Source of the DNA: Rhodobacterales bacterium 32-66-9 | GTDB taxonomy: Bacteria; Pseudomonadota; Alphaproteobacteria; Rhodobacterales; Rhodobacteraceae | Assembly (NCBI GenBank): GCA_002280405.1 | Contig: NCDY01000005.1 | Location: 1-51,512 of the forward strand | Direction: 5' to 3' | Length of the DNA stretch: 51,512 bases | Part shown: in pieces, positions 8,784-17,939 of the stretch | How positions within the stretch are numbered: the first letter of the stretch is position 1 | How the letters are laid out: every line of letters starts with the position of its first letter | Program-made: the position numbers and the translations under genes | Notes under the pieces: generated by a model | Seen by the model: only the letters and a program-made list of their open reading frames with translations | Told to the model about the DNA's origin: nothing | The model's database searches: none

Positions 8784-9236
8784 TTAAGGGACGTGGCGGA
8801 AGACCATCTGCGCGACGCAGGCCGGCTTCTCCGCCCCTTCGCGCTCGACGGTGTATTCGACGATCGTCTGGAACATCTGCCCTACGGGCTCGAAGCTCAG
8901 GATCTTGGCGGTGACGCGAAGCCGCGATCCCACCGGCACGGTGCTCGGGAAGCGCACCTTTTCATATCCGTAGTTCAGGCCCATCTTGAACCCGTCGAAC
9001 TTGAACATGCCCTGGTTCAGCGCCGCGATCATCGAGAGCGTCAGCAGCCCGTGCGCGATCGTGGTGCCGAACGGGCCGGTCTTGGCGCGCTCGACGTCGA
9101 CATGGATCCACTGGTGATCGCCGCTGGCGTTTGCAAACTCGTTGATGCGCTCCTGGGTCACTTCGACCCAGGAGCCCGGCCCGAGCGTCTTGCCGACCAG
9201 CCCGGGCAACGTCTCGCGGCTCAATAAGGTCGTCAT
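8784..9236 (-). CDS. MaoC-family (R)-specific enoyl-CoA hydratase
   Basis: Single hot-dog domain of 150 residues that would hydrate an enoyl-CoA. The catalytic Asp40/His45 pair sits in the family motif FANASGDHQWIHVD, followed by FGTTIAHGLLTLS. It is the last gene of a minus-strand operon (enoyl-CoA hydratase, DUF35, SDR, MaoC), starting 5 bases after the SDR stop. Next to an HSD17B4-like SDR, it recalls the two halves of peroxisomal multifunctional enzyme 2, which hydrates and then oxidises side-chain acyl-CoAs. That parallel suggests beta-oxidation of a branched or cyclic substrate. Confidence 0.9.
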   Translation of the reverse strand: MTTLLSRETLPGLVGKTLGPGSWVEVTQERINEFANASGDHQWIHVDVERAKTGPFGTTIAHGLLTLSMIAALNQGMFKFDGFKMGLNYGYEKVRFPSTVPVGSRLRVTAKILSFEPVGQMFQTIVEYTVEREGAEKPACVAQMVFRHVP

Positions 9237-9241
9237 CGGGC

Positions 9242-10162
9242 TCAGCCTCCCATCCGGAGGCCGGGCGCGCGCGTCCCGAACAGGTCGGTCGCGAGGATCT
9301 TGCCGATCTCCTCGGTCTTCCAGCGCTTGCCCCCGCTCGTGATGCCCGCGGCTTCATGCCATCCCTTCAACACGGAGAGCCTGTCGCGAACCGCGCGGAT
9401 GCACTGGCCGCTCACCATCTGCGCCTCGTCGCTGGCGAGCCAGGCGACTGCGGGCGAGCCGAGCGACGGATCGAGCGGGTCGAACTCGTCCGGGCCGAAA
9501 TCGTCGGGCTCCTTGGGTGCCCCCATGCCCAGCGTCGAGGAAATGCGCGTCAGCCCACCCGGCGAGATGAGGTTGGCGGTGACGCCGATCGCGGCGAGCT
9601 CGACTGCAAGCGTGAGCGTCAGGCCAGCGATGCCCGCCTTGGCGGCGGCATAATTCGTCTGGCCGAAATTGCCGAGAAGGCCCGCGCCCGACGTGGTGTT
9701 GATGATCCGGCCCGGATAGCGGCCGCTGCCTGCCTTGGAGACGGCGCGCCAATGCTGTGCCGCCGCCCGGCAGGTCAGCCAGGTTCCGCGCAGATGGACG
9801 TTCATCACCAGATCGAAATCGTCCGCCGACATGTTCCAGATCGCCTTGTCACGAACGATCCCGGCATTGTTGACGACGATGTCGAGACGGCCCCATTCGT
9901 CGATGCCGCGCTTTACCATCGCCTCGGCCGCAGCCTCGTCGCCGACATTGCCATAGTCCGCGACCGCTTCGCCGCCGCGCGACTTGATGATGTCGACCAC
10001 CACATCGGCGTCGCGACCCTCGCCTTCGCCTTTCGCATTGCCGCCCAGATCGTTGATCACGACCTTCGCGCCCTGCCGCGCTAGCTCAAGCGCATGCCCG
10101 CGCCCGATGCCGTGGCCCGCGCCGGTGACCAGCGCGACCTTGCCGTCCAGAATTCCTGCCAT
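9242..10162 (-). CDS. SDR dehydrogenase, 3-hydroxyacyl-CoA dehydrogenase (HSD17B4)-like
   Basis: Classical SDR of 306 residues. The cofactor motif is TGAGHGIG (13-20), followed by VINDLGG, NNAG and the active-site YAAAK. The NDLGG acidic residue points to NAD(H). The stretch AIWNMSADDFDLVMNVHLRGTWL resembles the dehydrogenase half of HSD17B4/multifunctional enzyme 2. It is slightly longer than simple SDRs, with a C-terminal GTRAPGLRMGG tail. It sits 6 bases from the DUF35 gene and 5 from MaoC, which would supply its 3-hydroxyacyl-CoA. Confidence 0.9.
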   Translation of the reverse strand: MAGILDGKVALVTGAGHGIGRGHALELARQGAKVVINDLGGNAKGEGEGRDADVVVDIIKSRGGEAVADYGNVGDEAAAEAMVKRGIDEWGRLDIVVNNAGIVRDKAIWNMSADDFDLVMNVHLRGTWLTCRAAAQHWRAVSKAGSGRYPGRIINTTSGAGLLGNFGQTNYAAAKAGIAGLTLTLAVELAAIGVTANLISPGGLTRISSTLGMGAPKEPDDFGPDEFDPLDPSLGSPAVAWLASDEAQMVSGQCIRAVRDRLSVLKGWHEAAGITSGGKRWKTEEIGKILATDLFGTRAPGLRMGG

Positions 10163-10168
10163 CTGCTT

Positions 10169-10588
10169 CTAACTCCCTGCCGGACTGAATACCGGTATCG
10201 TCACATCTTCTGAAATTGCCTCGAACCCGATCTCGACCGGCATGCCGATGCTCAGATCCTTGGGCTCGGCGCCGGTAATGATCGTGGTGATCCGCACGCC
10301 CTCGTCCAGATCGACCTGCGCCGCGATGTAAGGCAGCTTGGCGTTGAACGGGGGCAGGTCGTTCACGAACACGGTCGACCAGGTATAGAGCATGCCGCGT
10401 CCCCCCGCCGGCACGAGCGTTACCGCCTCGCTCCAACAATGCGGGCACATCGGGCGCGGATAATAATGGATGCGCGAACAGGAATCGCAGCGGCCCAGCA
10501 TCAGCACGCCTTCCCGCAATGCATCCCAGAACGGCCGGGTTTCGGCTTCGATCGTCGGCAGATCGAAGCGCGGCGCAATGCTAGCCAT
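10169..10588 (-). CDS. DUF35 zinc-ribbon/OB-fold acyl-CoA-associated protein
   Basis: 139-residue DUF35 protein. The N-terminal helix (FWDALREG) leads to a rubredoxin-like zinc ribbon with Cys pairs in GRCDSC and PMCPHC, then an OB fold (GMLYTWSTVFVN). ATG 10588 overlaps the upstream stop as TGATG, showing translational coupling. A TTG one codon earlier is less likely. DUF35 proteins partner SCP-x-type thiolase-like enzymes. In steroid catabolism the ChsH2 DUF35 domain is needed by the Ltp2 retro-aldolase. The divergent thiolase-like gene at 11549 is its obvious partner here. Confidence 0.88.
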   Translation of the reverse strand: MASIAPRFDLPTIEAETRPFWDALREGVLMLGRCDSCSRIHYYPRPMCPHCWSEAVTLVPAGGRGMLYTWSTVFVNDLPPFNAKLPYIAAQVDLDEGVRITTIITGAEPKDLSIGMPVEIGFEAISEDVTIPVFSPAGS

Positions 10589-11394
10589 CAATACCCCCTG
10601 AAATTGACGGGCCGCTTCTCGACGAACGCCGCCACGCCTTCCCGAACGTCTTCGGTCTTCCCGTTGATTTCCTGGGCCATCGCCTCGGCAAGGAAAGCGC
10701 TCGCGCGGTCGCTGTCGAGCGACGCATTGAGCAGCCGCTTGGAAAGACCGATCGCGGTGGTCGCGCCCTCGGCAAGCCGGCGGGTCAGCGCATTCGCCTC
10801 GGCCTCCAGATCGGCGGCGGCACAGACCCGGTTGACCAGGCCAAGACCCAGCGCGTCCTGCGCGGTCAGCCGATCGCCGAGAAAAGCAAGTTCCTTGGCC
10901 TTTTGCAGCCCGACCCTGCGCGGCAACAGATAGGCGCCGGCCGCGTCGAGCGCGAGGCCGCGCAGCACGAACGGCTGCGAGAACCAGGCTTCATCCGCCG
11001 CGACGACCAGATCGCACGCGAGCGCGAGATGCGCGCCCATCCCCGCCGCGGGACCCTGCACCGCGGCGACCACGGGCTTGCCGCAATCCAGGATCGCCGC
11101 GATCAGCTTCTGCGCGCCGCCGAGCATGGTGCGCATTGTCGTGCCGGTCGGCCGCGGCGTCGCCAGCGCGCCCGACATCCGGCTGACATCGGCACCCGAG
11201 CAGAAATGCTTGCCCGTCGATTGGAGCAGCACGGCGCGAACCGCGACATCGCCATCCGCCTCGGCGAAAAGCTCGACCAGTCTCTCGCGCGATTCCGGAG
11301 GGATCGCATTGGCTCGGTCTGGGCGATTGAGCGTAATCCGCATGACGCCATCCGCGACATCGCTCAGCACCATATCAGTTGCGGCCTCGGCCAA
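10588..11394 (-). CDS. Enoyl-CoA hydratase/isomerase (crotonase)
   Basis: Crotonase-fold protein of about 268 residues. The first oxyanion-hole segment is TGKHFCSGADVSRM and the second is QGPAAGMGAHLALACDL. I chose TTG at 11394 because AAGGGGAG lies 7 bases upstream. An in-frame ATG at 11433 would place that Shine-Dalgarno inside the gene, and an ATG at 11373 is a third option. It leads the minus-strand operon and is coupled to DUF35 by a TGATG overlap. It may hydrate, isomerise or cleave a CoA ester; the family does not reveal which. Confidence 0.85.
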   Translation of the reverse strand: MAEAATDMVLSDVADGVMRITLNRPDRANAIPPESRERLVELFAEADGDVAVRAVLLQSTGKHFCSGADVSRMSGALATPRPTGTTMRTMLGGAQKLIAAILDCGKPVVAAVQGPAAGMGAHLALACDLVVAADEAWFSQPFVLRGLALDAAGAYLLPRRVGLQKAKELAFLGDRLTAQDALGLGLVNRVCAAADLEAEANALTRRLAEGATTAIGLSKRLLNASLDSDRASAFLAEAMAQEINGKTEDVREGVAAFVEKRPVNFRGY

Positions 11395-11475
11395 TTTGCA
11401 ACTCCCCTTCAATAGACAGATTTCGGCTGCCATGTACCGTAATCGGGTTTACCCGGCGCGCCGAGTGCCGGACCA

Positions 11476-11492
11476 GTCCCCGTTACGGTGAC
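11476..11492. promoter_or_regulatory. Imperfect palindrome in divergent promoter region
   Basis: GTC, CCGT, T, ACGG, GAC form a 17-base dyad with one mismatched pair, in the space between the divergent enoyl-CoA hydratase and thiolase genes. It also contains GTCCCC, close to the TGTCCC motif seen elsewhere in the window. It could be an operator serving both directions. Confidence 0.35.
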
Positions 11493-11548
11493 AGTCAGCC
11501 CGCACAAAACGCACTATCGGAAGGGCAGTCGTAAAGAAGGAATCGTGC

Positions 11549-12694
11549 ATGGGCAGGCGAGTGGCGATTGCAGGTGTTGGGTTGTCGGGATTGCCGGGGT
11601 CGCCCGAGGCAACACCCTTTGCGCTGCACGCCCAAGCCTCGCGTGCGGCGTTGGTCGAGGCTGGGCTGAAGCCTTCGGACATCGATGGTTTTGCGTCGGC
11701 CGGGTTAGGCGCACTGCAGCCGCTTGAGGTCGCCGAATATATGGGGATCAAGCCGCGCTGGATCGACTCGACCGGAGTCGGGGGCGCCACCTGGGAAGTG
11801 ATGGCGGCGCATGCCGCGGACGCGATCGCCGAAGGGCGCGCCGACGTCATCCTGCTCGCTTACGGCTCCACCGCACGCACTGACCTGAAGCGCAAGCTGC
11901 GCACCGCCAGCCTCGCATGGGGCACGCGCGGGCCAAGCCAGTTCGAGGCGCCGTTCGGGCACACGCTCATCTCGAAATACGCCATGGCCGCCCGCCGGCA
12001 CATGCATGAATATGGCACCACGCTCGAGCAGATGGCGGAGATCGCCGTCTCGGCCCGCTACAATGCCGGCCTCACGCCCTTCGCCACCTATCGCGACCCG
12101 ATCGATATCGCCGACGTGCTGGATGGACCGATGATCGCCGACCCCTTCACCAAGCTGCAATGCTGCATCCGTTCCGATGGCGGCGCGGCAGTCATCATGG
12201 TCGCCGAAGACCGGGTGCCCGACCTTGCGGTCAAGCCGGTCTGGGTGCTCGGCAGCGCCGAAGCGGGCTCGCATGTCTCGATGAGCCAGTGGGATGATTT
12301 CACGACCTCACCCGCCGCGATGACGGGGCCGACCGCCTTCGCCCGCGCCGGCATTCGCCCGGACGAGATCGACGTAGCGCAAATCTATGACGCCTTCACC
12401 TATATGGCCCTGATCACCCTCGAGGATCTCGGTTTCTGCGCCAAGGGTGAGGGCGGCGCCTTCGTCGAGAACGGGCGCCTCCGCGTCGGCGGCGCGCTGC
12501 CGACCAACACCGATGGCGGGGGCCTCTCCGCTTGCCATCCGGGCATGCGCGGTCTCTTCCTCCTCGTCGAGGCGGCCCGGCAGCTACGGGGTGGCTGTGG
12601 CGACCGGCAGGTGGAGGACGCGAAGCTCGCCTGCGTCAGCGGCACAGGTGGCTGGTTCTGCTCGAGCGGAACGATGATTCTAGGGGCAGACTGA
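11549..12694 (+). CDS. SCP-x-type thiolase / Ltp2-like acyl-CoA aldolase
   Basis: Thiolase-fold protein of 381 residues (VAIAGVGLSGLPGSPEATPFALHA at the start, VSGTGGWFCSSGTMILG at the end). At the site of the nucleophilic Cys of true thiolases the sequence reads GVGGATWEVM, with no Cys, as in lipid-transfer-protein/SCP-x-like members. Such members include Ltp2, which performs a retro-aldol cleavage with a DUF35 partner instead of thiolysis. The DUF35 gene lies just across the divergent promoter. ATG 11549 follows AAGGA. A true thiolase role cannot be excluded but is less likely without that Cys. Confidence 0.85.
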   Translation: MGRRVAIAGVGLSGLPGSPEATPFALHAQASRAALVEAGLKPSDIDGFASAGLGALQPLEVAEYMGIKPRWIDSTGVGGATWEVMAAHAADAIAEGRADVILLAYGSTARTDLKRKLRTASLAWGTRGPSQFEAPFGHTLISKYAMAARRHMHEYGTTLEQMAEIAVSARYNAGLTPFATYRDPIDIADVLDGPMIADPFTKLQCCIRSDGGAAVIMVAEDRVPDLAVKPVWVLGSAEAGSHVSMSQWDDFTTSPAAMTGPTAFARAGIRPDEIDVAQIYDAFTYMALITLEDLGFCAKGEGGAFVENGRLRVGGALPTNTDGGGLSACHPGMRGLFLLVEAARQLRGGCGDRQVEDAKLACVSGTGGWFCSSGTMILGAD

Positions 12695-12710
12695 GAAACC
12701 TCGTCAATTT

Positions 12711-12743
12711 AAGCGGTTAGGCAGCACTCCTGCCTAACCGCTT
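12711..12743 (+). terminator. Hairpin terminator after thiolase-like gene
   Basis: A perfect 14-bp stem (AAGCGGTTAGGCAG with CTGCCTAACCGCTT) around a CACTC loop starts 16 bases after the thiolase-like stop. It is followed by a short GTTTT run. The 244 bases between it and the LuxR gene hold no further gene that I can see. Confidence 0.8.
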
Positions 12744-12987
12744 GGCCCCGTTTTCTGGCCATAGGAAATCGCAATGGCAGGCAGCTCGCCAAGAGGCGAG
12801 CGCGCGGCGCATTGTCGCGTCATTATCTTCGCAAGGATCAGATGTCGGTCGCCGGTCGACATCGAATGGGTAGGGCGTAAGCGGATTGGCAAGAGGCTAC
12901 CGCGATGACCAGACCCGGCGACAAGGCTGGCTTCCGAAAATACTGACCGTCGAGCCTCAGCTCGTGAGGCGGCAGGAGAGGATAGCG

Positions 12988-13773
12988 ATGCACGCAATAA
13001 CCGTTGAACAGGCACCGCGACCCCAGACGCTTGCCGCAGTCGTGAATGCGCTCGGCAACGATGCCTTCGAAACGGAAACACTTCGCTTCCTCAATTCGAC
13101 GTCGGGCGCCGAGCATTACTGCGTCTATCGGGTTCGCGATGGGCATCCCAAATTCCTGGGCGGCGCCAGCATCCGCGGGCAACACGCGATGCGCCACCAC
13201 AAGTCCGAGAAGCGCTGGCCGGCCCGCTCGTTCGTGGAACTGCACGCAGCCGACGAAGCGGCGCGTGGATCGCGCAACGCGGTCATGCTCCACGACGACC
13301 TCGATCATGTCGCCGATCCCACGCTCCGCTCTGCTCTCGAGCATTTCGAGATCGTCGATCGTGTGATGGTGTGCGGACGCGCGGTCGATGATCTTTATGC
13401 ACTGTCAGTGATGCGTTCACGCGACGCCGGCCAGTTCGACGAACGCGAGCTTACCGGCCTTGCCGACAATGCGGACCTGCTCATCGCTGCCTGCGCCAAG
13501 CATGCCGCACTCCATTGGGATCGCGGAAAGGCGATCGCGCATTTCGCATCGGTGGCAGTGATCGAGGGCAATCTGCGCGAGAGCGATTGGGGTTTGTCCG
13601 AACGCGAACTCCAGGTAAGTTCGCGTATCCTCTACGGCATCTCGGCCTATGGCATATCGATCGATCTCGGGCTCGGCGAAGAGACGATCGCGACGTATCG
13701 CAAGCGCCTCTATGCCCGGTTGCGCATCGGTGGCCGGCACGAGCTGCTGCAGCGTTACCTGTCGCTGCTTTGA
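12988..13773 (+). CDS. LuxR-family transcriptional regulator
   Basis: 261-residue protein with a C-terminal LuxR-type helix-turn-helix: LSERELQVSSRILYGISAYG followed by LGLGEETIATYRKRLYARL, roughly residues 200-255. The N-terminal 190 residues would be a ligand or GAF-like sensing domain; I see no phospho-acceptor receiver motif. I start at ATG 12988, preceded by GGAGAGG with ideal spacing; an open frame 34 codons longer has no support. It lies 59 bases before a LysR gene. A role in switching the flanking catabolic operons is likely but the inducer is unknown. Confidence 0.82.
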   Translation: MHAITVEQAPRPQTLAAVVNALGNDAFETETLRFLNSTSGAEHYCVYRVRDGHPKFLGGASIRGQHAMRHHKSEKRWPARSFVELHAADEAARGSRNAVMLHDDLDHVADPTLRSALEHFEIVDRVMVCGRAVDDLYALSVMRSRDAGQFDERELTGLADNADLLIAACAKHAALHWDRGKAIAHFASVAVIEGNLRESDWGLSERELQVSSRILYGISAYGISIDLGLGEETIATYRKRLYARLRIGGRHELLQRYLSLL

Positions 13774-13832
13774 TCGACACGCGAAACCTGTGTGCATGAA
13801 AAGACGGGTCTCAAACCTCAGGAGAGCGATTC

Positions 13833-14765
13833 ATGGATGAGGGACAATTGCGCGCCTTCCTGAAGATCGGCGATTTCCATTCGATCACCAAGGCGGCGGA
13901 TGAACTGGGCATCGCCCAGCCATCGCTCAGCCAGCAATTGCTGCGCCTGGAAGACGAGTTGGGCGCAAAGCTGTTCGATCGAACCTCGCGTGGCGTTTCG
14001 ATGACCTCCGCCGGCCAGGCCTTCAAGGCCCATGCCGAGTCGATCCTTCTCTCGACGCGCCAGGCGCGCGAGGAAGTCCGTCGCTCCGTGCGCGGCCCGA
14101 TCGGCGAGGTTTCGATCGGCCTGCCGGTTTCGATCGGCGAACTGATTGGCCCCGAGATCTTTCGTACCATGCATTGCGACTTGCCAGGCGTGAAGCTGCG
14201 ACTGCGCCTGGGCTTCGCCAGCGATCTCGTGACTCTGCTCGAAGACGGATCACTCAACGCTGCCCTGACCTATTATTCCGACGAGCTTTCCTATCTCCAC
14301 GCCGAGCACGTGGCGGACGAAGTGCTCCTGCTCATCGGCCCCGCCGACGCGTTCGGATCGGTCGACGAGCGTGGCATTGCGCTCGAGCCGATCGACGCCG
14401 AGAGCCTACGGCATCTCGATCTGCTGCTGCCGCCGATGGGCAAGGGGCTGAAGCGGCGCATCAACCAGCAACCGCATGGCGAGGCGATCCATCTGTCGGT
14501 GCGCAGCGAGATCGATTCGCTGCGCGTTCTCAAGACCTTGCTGTTGGGCGGCGAGGGATATTCGCTGCTGCCCTATATAGGCGTGCGCGATGAACTGCGT
14601 GCGGGACAGCTTTCCGCGGCGCGGGTCAGTGGAATGAACCTCACCCTCCCCCTTTCGCTGGTGCGCGCCGGTATACGGCCGCCCGAAGCGCTGCCCGCGG
14701 TGGAGAGCGTGATCCGAAAATGCCTGGACGAGTTGTTGCCCGCCGGTGGCTGGCTGGTCGAGTAG
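13833..14765 (+). CDS. LysR-family transcriptional regulator (NAC/CynR-like subgroup)
   Basis: 310-residue LysR regulator. The winged helix lies at residues 1-60 ([25 protein letters not shown]), followed by a periplasmic-binding-like effector domain. ATG 13833 is preceded by AGGAGAG. The gene points toward, and ends 15 bases from, the minus-strand hydroxylase gene. It is clearly paralogous to the LysR at 34343: the helix-turn-helix is almost identical and the whole lengths align, so duplication within the island is likely. It probably controls part of the aromatic operon. Confidence 0.9.
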   Translation: MDEGQLRAFLKIGDFHSITKAADELGIAQPSLSQQLLRLEDELGAKLFDRTSRGVSMTSAGQAFKAHAESILLSTRQAREEVRRSVRGPIGEVSIGLPVSIGELIGPEIFRTMHCDLPGVKLRLRLGFASDLVTLLEDGSLNAALTYYSDELSYLHAEHVADEVLLLIGPADAFGSVDERGIALEPIDAESLRHLDLLLPPMGKGLKRRINQQPHGEAIHLSVRSEIDSLRVLKTLLLGGEGYSLLPYIGVRDELRAGQLSAARVSGMNLTLPLSLVRAGIRPPEALPAVESVIRKCLDELLPAGGWLVE

Positions 14766-14780
14766 TTCAGGCTTCGCGCT

Positions 14781-16385
14781 TCAGGTCCTCAGCAAAGACC
14801 GCAACTGCTCGCTGACGCTATCCAGCTCGTTATCCCCGGCGACTGCGGCAACATACCGGTCGGGCCGAAGCACGATGAAGCGGATCGCGGGCCGCGCCCG
14901 GCGCCAGTCCCTGAACGCGCCCATCAGGTCTTCGATCACGATTACACCGTCGCTCGCCGCAGCCGCCTCTGACCGCGAGGGCCGCACCAGCACCAGATTG
15001 GCGCCAATATCCGCCCAGAATTTCCGCGAATCCGCCGACATCGCCGCGCTCGGATCGGCGCCGATGCCGATCACCGTGAACCAGGGACCCAACGCGTCGT
15101 CCAGCTTCACCGACCGGTGGTCCGCGGTTTCGACGAGCGGTTGCATGAACATCCGGCCGACAATGCCTTCCTTCGTGGGGTCGGTCGCGGGAAGCACCAG
15201 CCCCTCGGTGTAGCGCGGAATCGGCTTGAACTTCATCTGGAGCACATAGTCGCGAAGGCGCGGCATGCGCTGGACGATGCGAAAGAAGAGATCCCTCGCG
15301 ATTTCCAGCGCTCGCGAGCCCGGCGAGTAGAGCCTGCCGAACATCGTCGCGATATTGACCATCTTGCGCGCATGATCGTGCCGCTCCGCCTCATAGCTTT
15401 CGAGCAGGCGTGGGCCGGCGAAACCGCGCAATACCGCGGCCAGCTTCCATCCCAGATTCGTCGCGTCGCGCAGGCCCGAATTCATCCCCTGTCCGAAAAA
15501 CGGTGGCTGGAGGTGCGCGGCATCACCCGCCAGGAAAACCCTGCCGACCTGGAAGCGCTCGGCGATCCGTGAGTGGTGGCGATATACGCGCGCGCGCACC
15601 ACATTCGCCCGCCGGGGACCCGCTCCATAGAAGAGCCGCAGCCGCTCCTCGAGCCGCTCCGGTGCGACCGCAGCTTCGTCGCTTTCCGCATCCGGCAACC
15701 GGAACTCGAAGCGCCGGTGCCCATAAGGCAGCGCGATCGACATCCGCGGATGATGGCGGTGGGCGAATACGCTCGAATAAGGCGAATCGAGATCGTCATT
15801 CTGCATGTCGACGACCAGCCAGCGCGCCGCGTCGGTCTTCCCCTCGAGTCTCACATCGATCAGCCCGCGCACGGTGCTCCGCCCGCCATCGGCCCCGACG
15901 ATATACGCGCAACGAACAGCATAGGTCGTTCCATCGGCACGTTCCAAGGTCGCCAGCACCCCATCACCCTCTTCGACCAGGGTTAGCAGTGACACCCCCA
16001 GATCAAGGCGGACGGCTTCATAGCGGTCGAGCCCGCGCCGCAGCGTGCGTTCCGCGATCGGCTGGATGAACAGGTTGCGCCGGCTCCAACCGAATGGCTG
16101 CTCCTGCGGATGGACATGCGCGAAGCACCAGCCGCCTGCCGTGTAATAGCGCGCCGGCACGTTGCGGATCATGTCGGCGAGCAGCGGCTCGGCGAGCCCG
16201 ACCGCCTGGAACGAGCGCAGCGCCTCGTCGTCCATTCCGACGGCCCGCGGATAGTCGAGAATCGCGGCGGAACGATCGACGATCAGCGTGCGCACGCCGT
16301 ACAGGCCGAGATGATTGGCCAGCGTAACGCCGCAGGGCCCCGCCCCGACAATGACTATGTCGAATTGTTCGTCTGACTCCGTCAC
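14781..16385 (-). CDS. FAD-dependent aromatic hydroxylase, MhpA-like
   Basis: Class A flavoprotein hydroxylase of 534 residues. FAD-binding GAGPCG is at 14-19, the DG motif GADGGRS at 164-170 and the GD motif at 287-288, in LAGDAAHLQPPFFGQGMNSG followed by LRDATNL. That last block is typical of 3-(3-hydroxyphenyl)propionate hydroxylase MhpA. Such enzymes ortho-hydroxylate a phenol to a catechol using NAD(P)H. It is the last gene of the operon carrying the extradiol dioxygenase and hydrolase, which fits production of the catechol they cleave. The exact phenolic substrate is not determined. Confidence 0.9.
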   Translation of the reverse strand: MTESDEQFDIVIVGAGPCGVTLANHLGLYGVRTLIVDRSAAILDYPRAVGMDDEALRSFQAVGLAEPLLADMIRNVPARYYTAGGWCFAHVHPQEQPFGWSRRNLFIQPIAERTLRRGLDRYEAVRLDLGVSLLTLVEEGDGVLATLERADGTTYAVRCAYIVGADGGRSTVRGLIDVRLEGKTDAARWLVVDMQNDDLDSPYSSVFAHRHHPRMSIALPYGHRRFEFRLPDAESDEAAVAPERLEERLRLFYGAGPRRANVVRARVYRHHSRIAERFQVGRVFLAGDAAHLQPPFFGQGMNSGLRDATNLGWKLAAVLRGFAGPRLLESYEAERHDHARKMVNIATMFGRLYSPGSRALEIARDLFFRIVQRMPRLRDYVLQMKFKPIPRYTEGLVLPATDPTKEGIVGRMFMQPLVETADHRSVKLDDALGPWFTVIGIGADPSAAMSADSRKFWADIGANLVLVRPSRSEAAAASDGVIVIEDLMGAFRDWRRARPAIRFIVLRPDRYVAAVAGDNELDSVSEQLRSLLRT

Positions 16386-16409
16386 TTGAACGCGCGATTC
16401 CGCTCGGCC

Positions 16410-17870
16410 TCAGCCATGGCGGTGGATGATCGTCTTGACGGTGGACAGCTCCTCCATCGCGGCCAGCCCCTTTTCGCGGCCATGCCCCGAGCGCTTGACG
16501 CCGCCAAAAGGCAATTCGATCCCGCCGCCCGCGGCAAAGCCGTTGATATACACCTGCCCGGCGCGGATCTTTCGAGCGAGGCGAAAGCCCCGCCCGCCGT
16601 CGCGCGTCCAGATTCCAGCGAGCAAGCCGAATTCGCTGTCGTTGGCCAGGCGCAGCGCATCGGCTTCGTCCTCAAACGCTAACACGCACAGCACCGGGCC
16701 GAACACTTCCTCGCGCGCCAATATGTTGGAAGGATCGACCGGGCCGTAGAGGCGCGGTGCGACGAAGAAGCCGTCGGACGGCGTGCCGGCCTCGATGCGT
16801 CCCTCGGCGAGCAGCGGAATGCCGTCCGCCTTGGCCTGATCGCAATAGCGCTCGATGCGCTCGCGCTGGCGCTGGTTGATTACCGGGCCGAGATCCAGGT
16901 TCATCTCCGGAGTACCGGCGCGGAGCTTGCTGAAAGCGTCGGCGACGGCCCCAACGATCCGATCGAAATGCGCGCGCTCGACGAGCACGCGCGAACCTGC
17001 AGAGCAGGTCTGGCCGGCGTTGTTGACGATCCCGTTGACGATGGCCGGCACCGCCAGCGACAGATCGGCATCGCCGAACACCACATGCGGCGACTTACCG
17101 CCCAGTTCGAGCGTGCAGCCAATTGCGCGTCGCGCCGCGGCGACCTGGATCATCTCGCCAACGCCGGGGCTGCCCGTGAATGCGATATAGTCGATATCGT
17201 CATGCGCGCTGAGCGCCCCGCCGGTTACCGAACCCCGTCCCGGCAGCACCGCCAGCGCCCCCGCCGGAAACCCGACTTCGGCCGTGAGCTGGGCCATGCG
17301 GAGAACCGAAAGGCAGGCGTCCTCGGCCGGCTTCACCACCGCCGCATTGCCCACCGCAAGCGACGGCGCAACGTTGCGGCCAAACATCTGCGCCGGATAA
17401 TTCCAGGGGATGATGTGGGCGACCACGCCGTGCGGCTCGCGCTCGGTCGCCACGAAGAACTCACGGAAATACGGGATCGTTTCGCCGTGCATCTTGTCCG
17501 CGGCGCCCGCGTAGAATTCGAAATAGCGCGCAGTTGCGACGATGTCGGCCCGGGCCTGACCCAGAGGTTTGCCTGTGTCGCGCGATTCCAGCGTGACGAG
17601 TTCGTCGGCATTGTCGAGGATCGCGTGCGACAGCTTGGCGAGCAACCGGCCGCGTTCGAACCCGGCGAGCCTGCCCCACTCACCCTGCTCGAGCGCACGC
17701 CGTCCCGCGGCAACCGCCGCATCGACTTCTTCCTTGCCTGCCTCGTGAAGCTCGGTGAACACGGCACCCGTCGTCGGATCGACAACCGGCACGCGGACGT
17801 CGCTCGCGACGGGCACGAGCTCATTCTCGATAAAGGCGCCGTTCACGATGTTTTCGACGTTGTTCGACAT
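16410..17870 (-). CDS. Aldehyde dehydrogenase, NAD(P)-dependent
   Basis: ALDH-superfamily protein of 486 residues. The motifs are PWNYP, the catalytic-Glu region LELGGKSP and the catalytic Cys in GQTCSAGSR. The C-terminal PFGGVKRSGHGREKG is as in betaine/aromatic aldehyde dehydrogenases. ATG 17870 follows AGGAAACGCCA. It lies between the MhpC-like hydrolase and MhpA-like hydroxylase in the same orientation (69- and 24-base gaps). It would oxidise an aldehyde side chain or a semialdehyde from ring cleavage to the acid. Confidence 0.92.
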   Translation of the reverse strand: MSNNVENIVNGAFIENELVPVASDVRVPVVDPTTGAVFTELHEAGKEEVDAAVAAGRRALEQGEWGRLAGFERGRLLAKLSHAILDNADELVTLESRDTGKPLGQARADIVATARYFEFYAGAADKMHGETIPYFREFFVATEREPHGVVAHIIPWNYPAQMFGRNVAPSLAVGNAAVVKPAEDACLSVLRMAQLTAEVGFPAGALAVLPGRGSVTGGALSAHDDIDYIAFTGSPGVGEMIQVAAARRAIGCTLELGGKSPHVVFGDADLSLAVPAIVNGIVNNAGQTCSAGSRVLVERAHFDRIVGAVADAFSKLRAGTPEMNLDLGPVINQRQRERIERYCDQAKADGIPLLAEGRIEAGTPSDGFFVAPRLYGPVDPSNILAREEVFGPVLCVLAFEDEADALRLANDSEFGLLAGIWTRDGGRGFRLARKIRAGQVYINGFAAGGGIELPFGGVKRSGHGREKGLAAMEELSTVKTIIHRHG

Positions 17871-17939
17871 TGGCGTTTCCTGGCGTATCGCTGGCCGGCG
17901 GAACAGCCGGTCCGAAAGATGAAAAACGGATTCCGGCGC

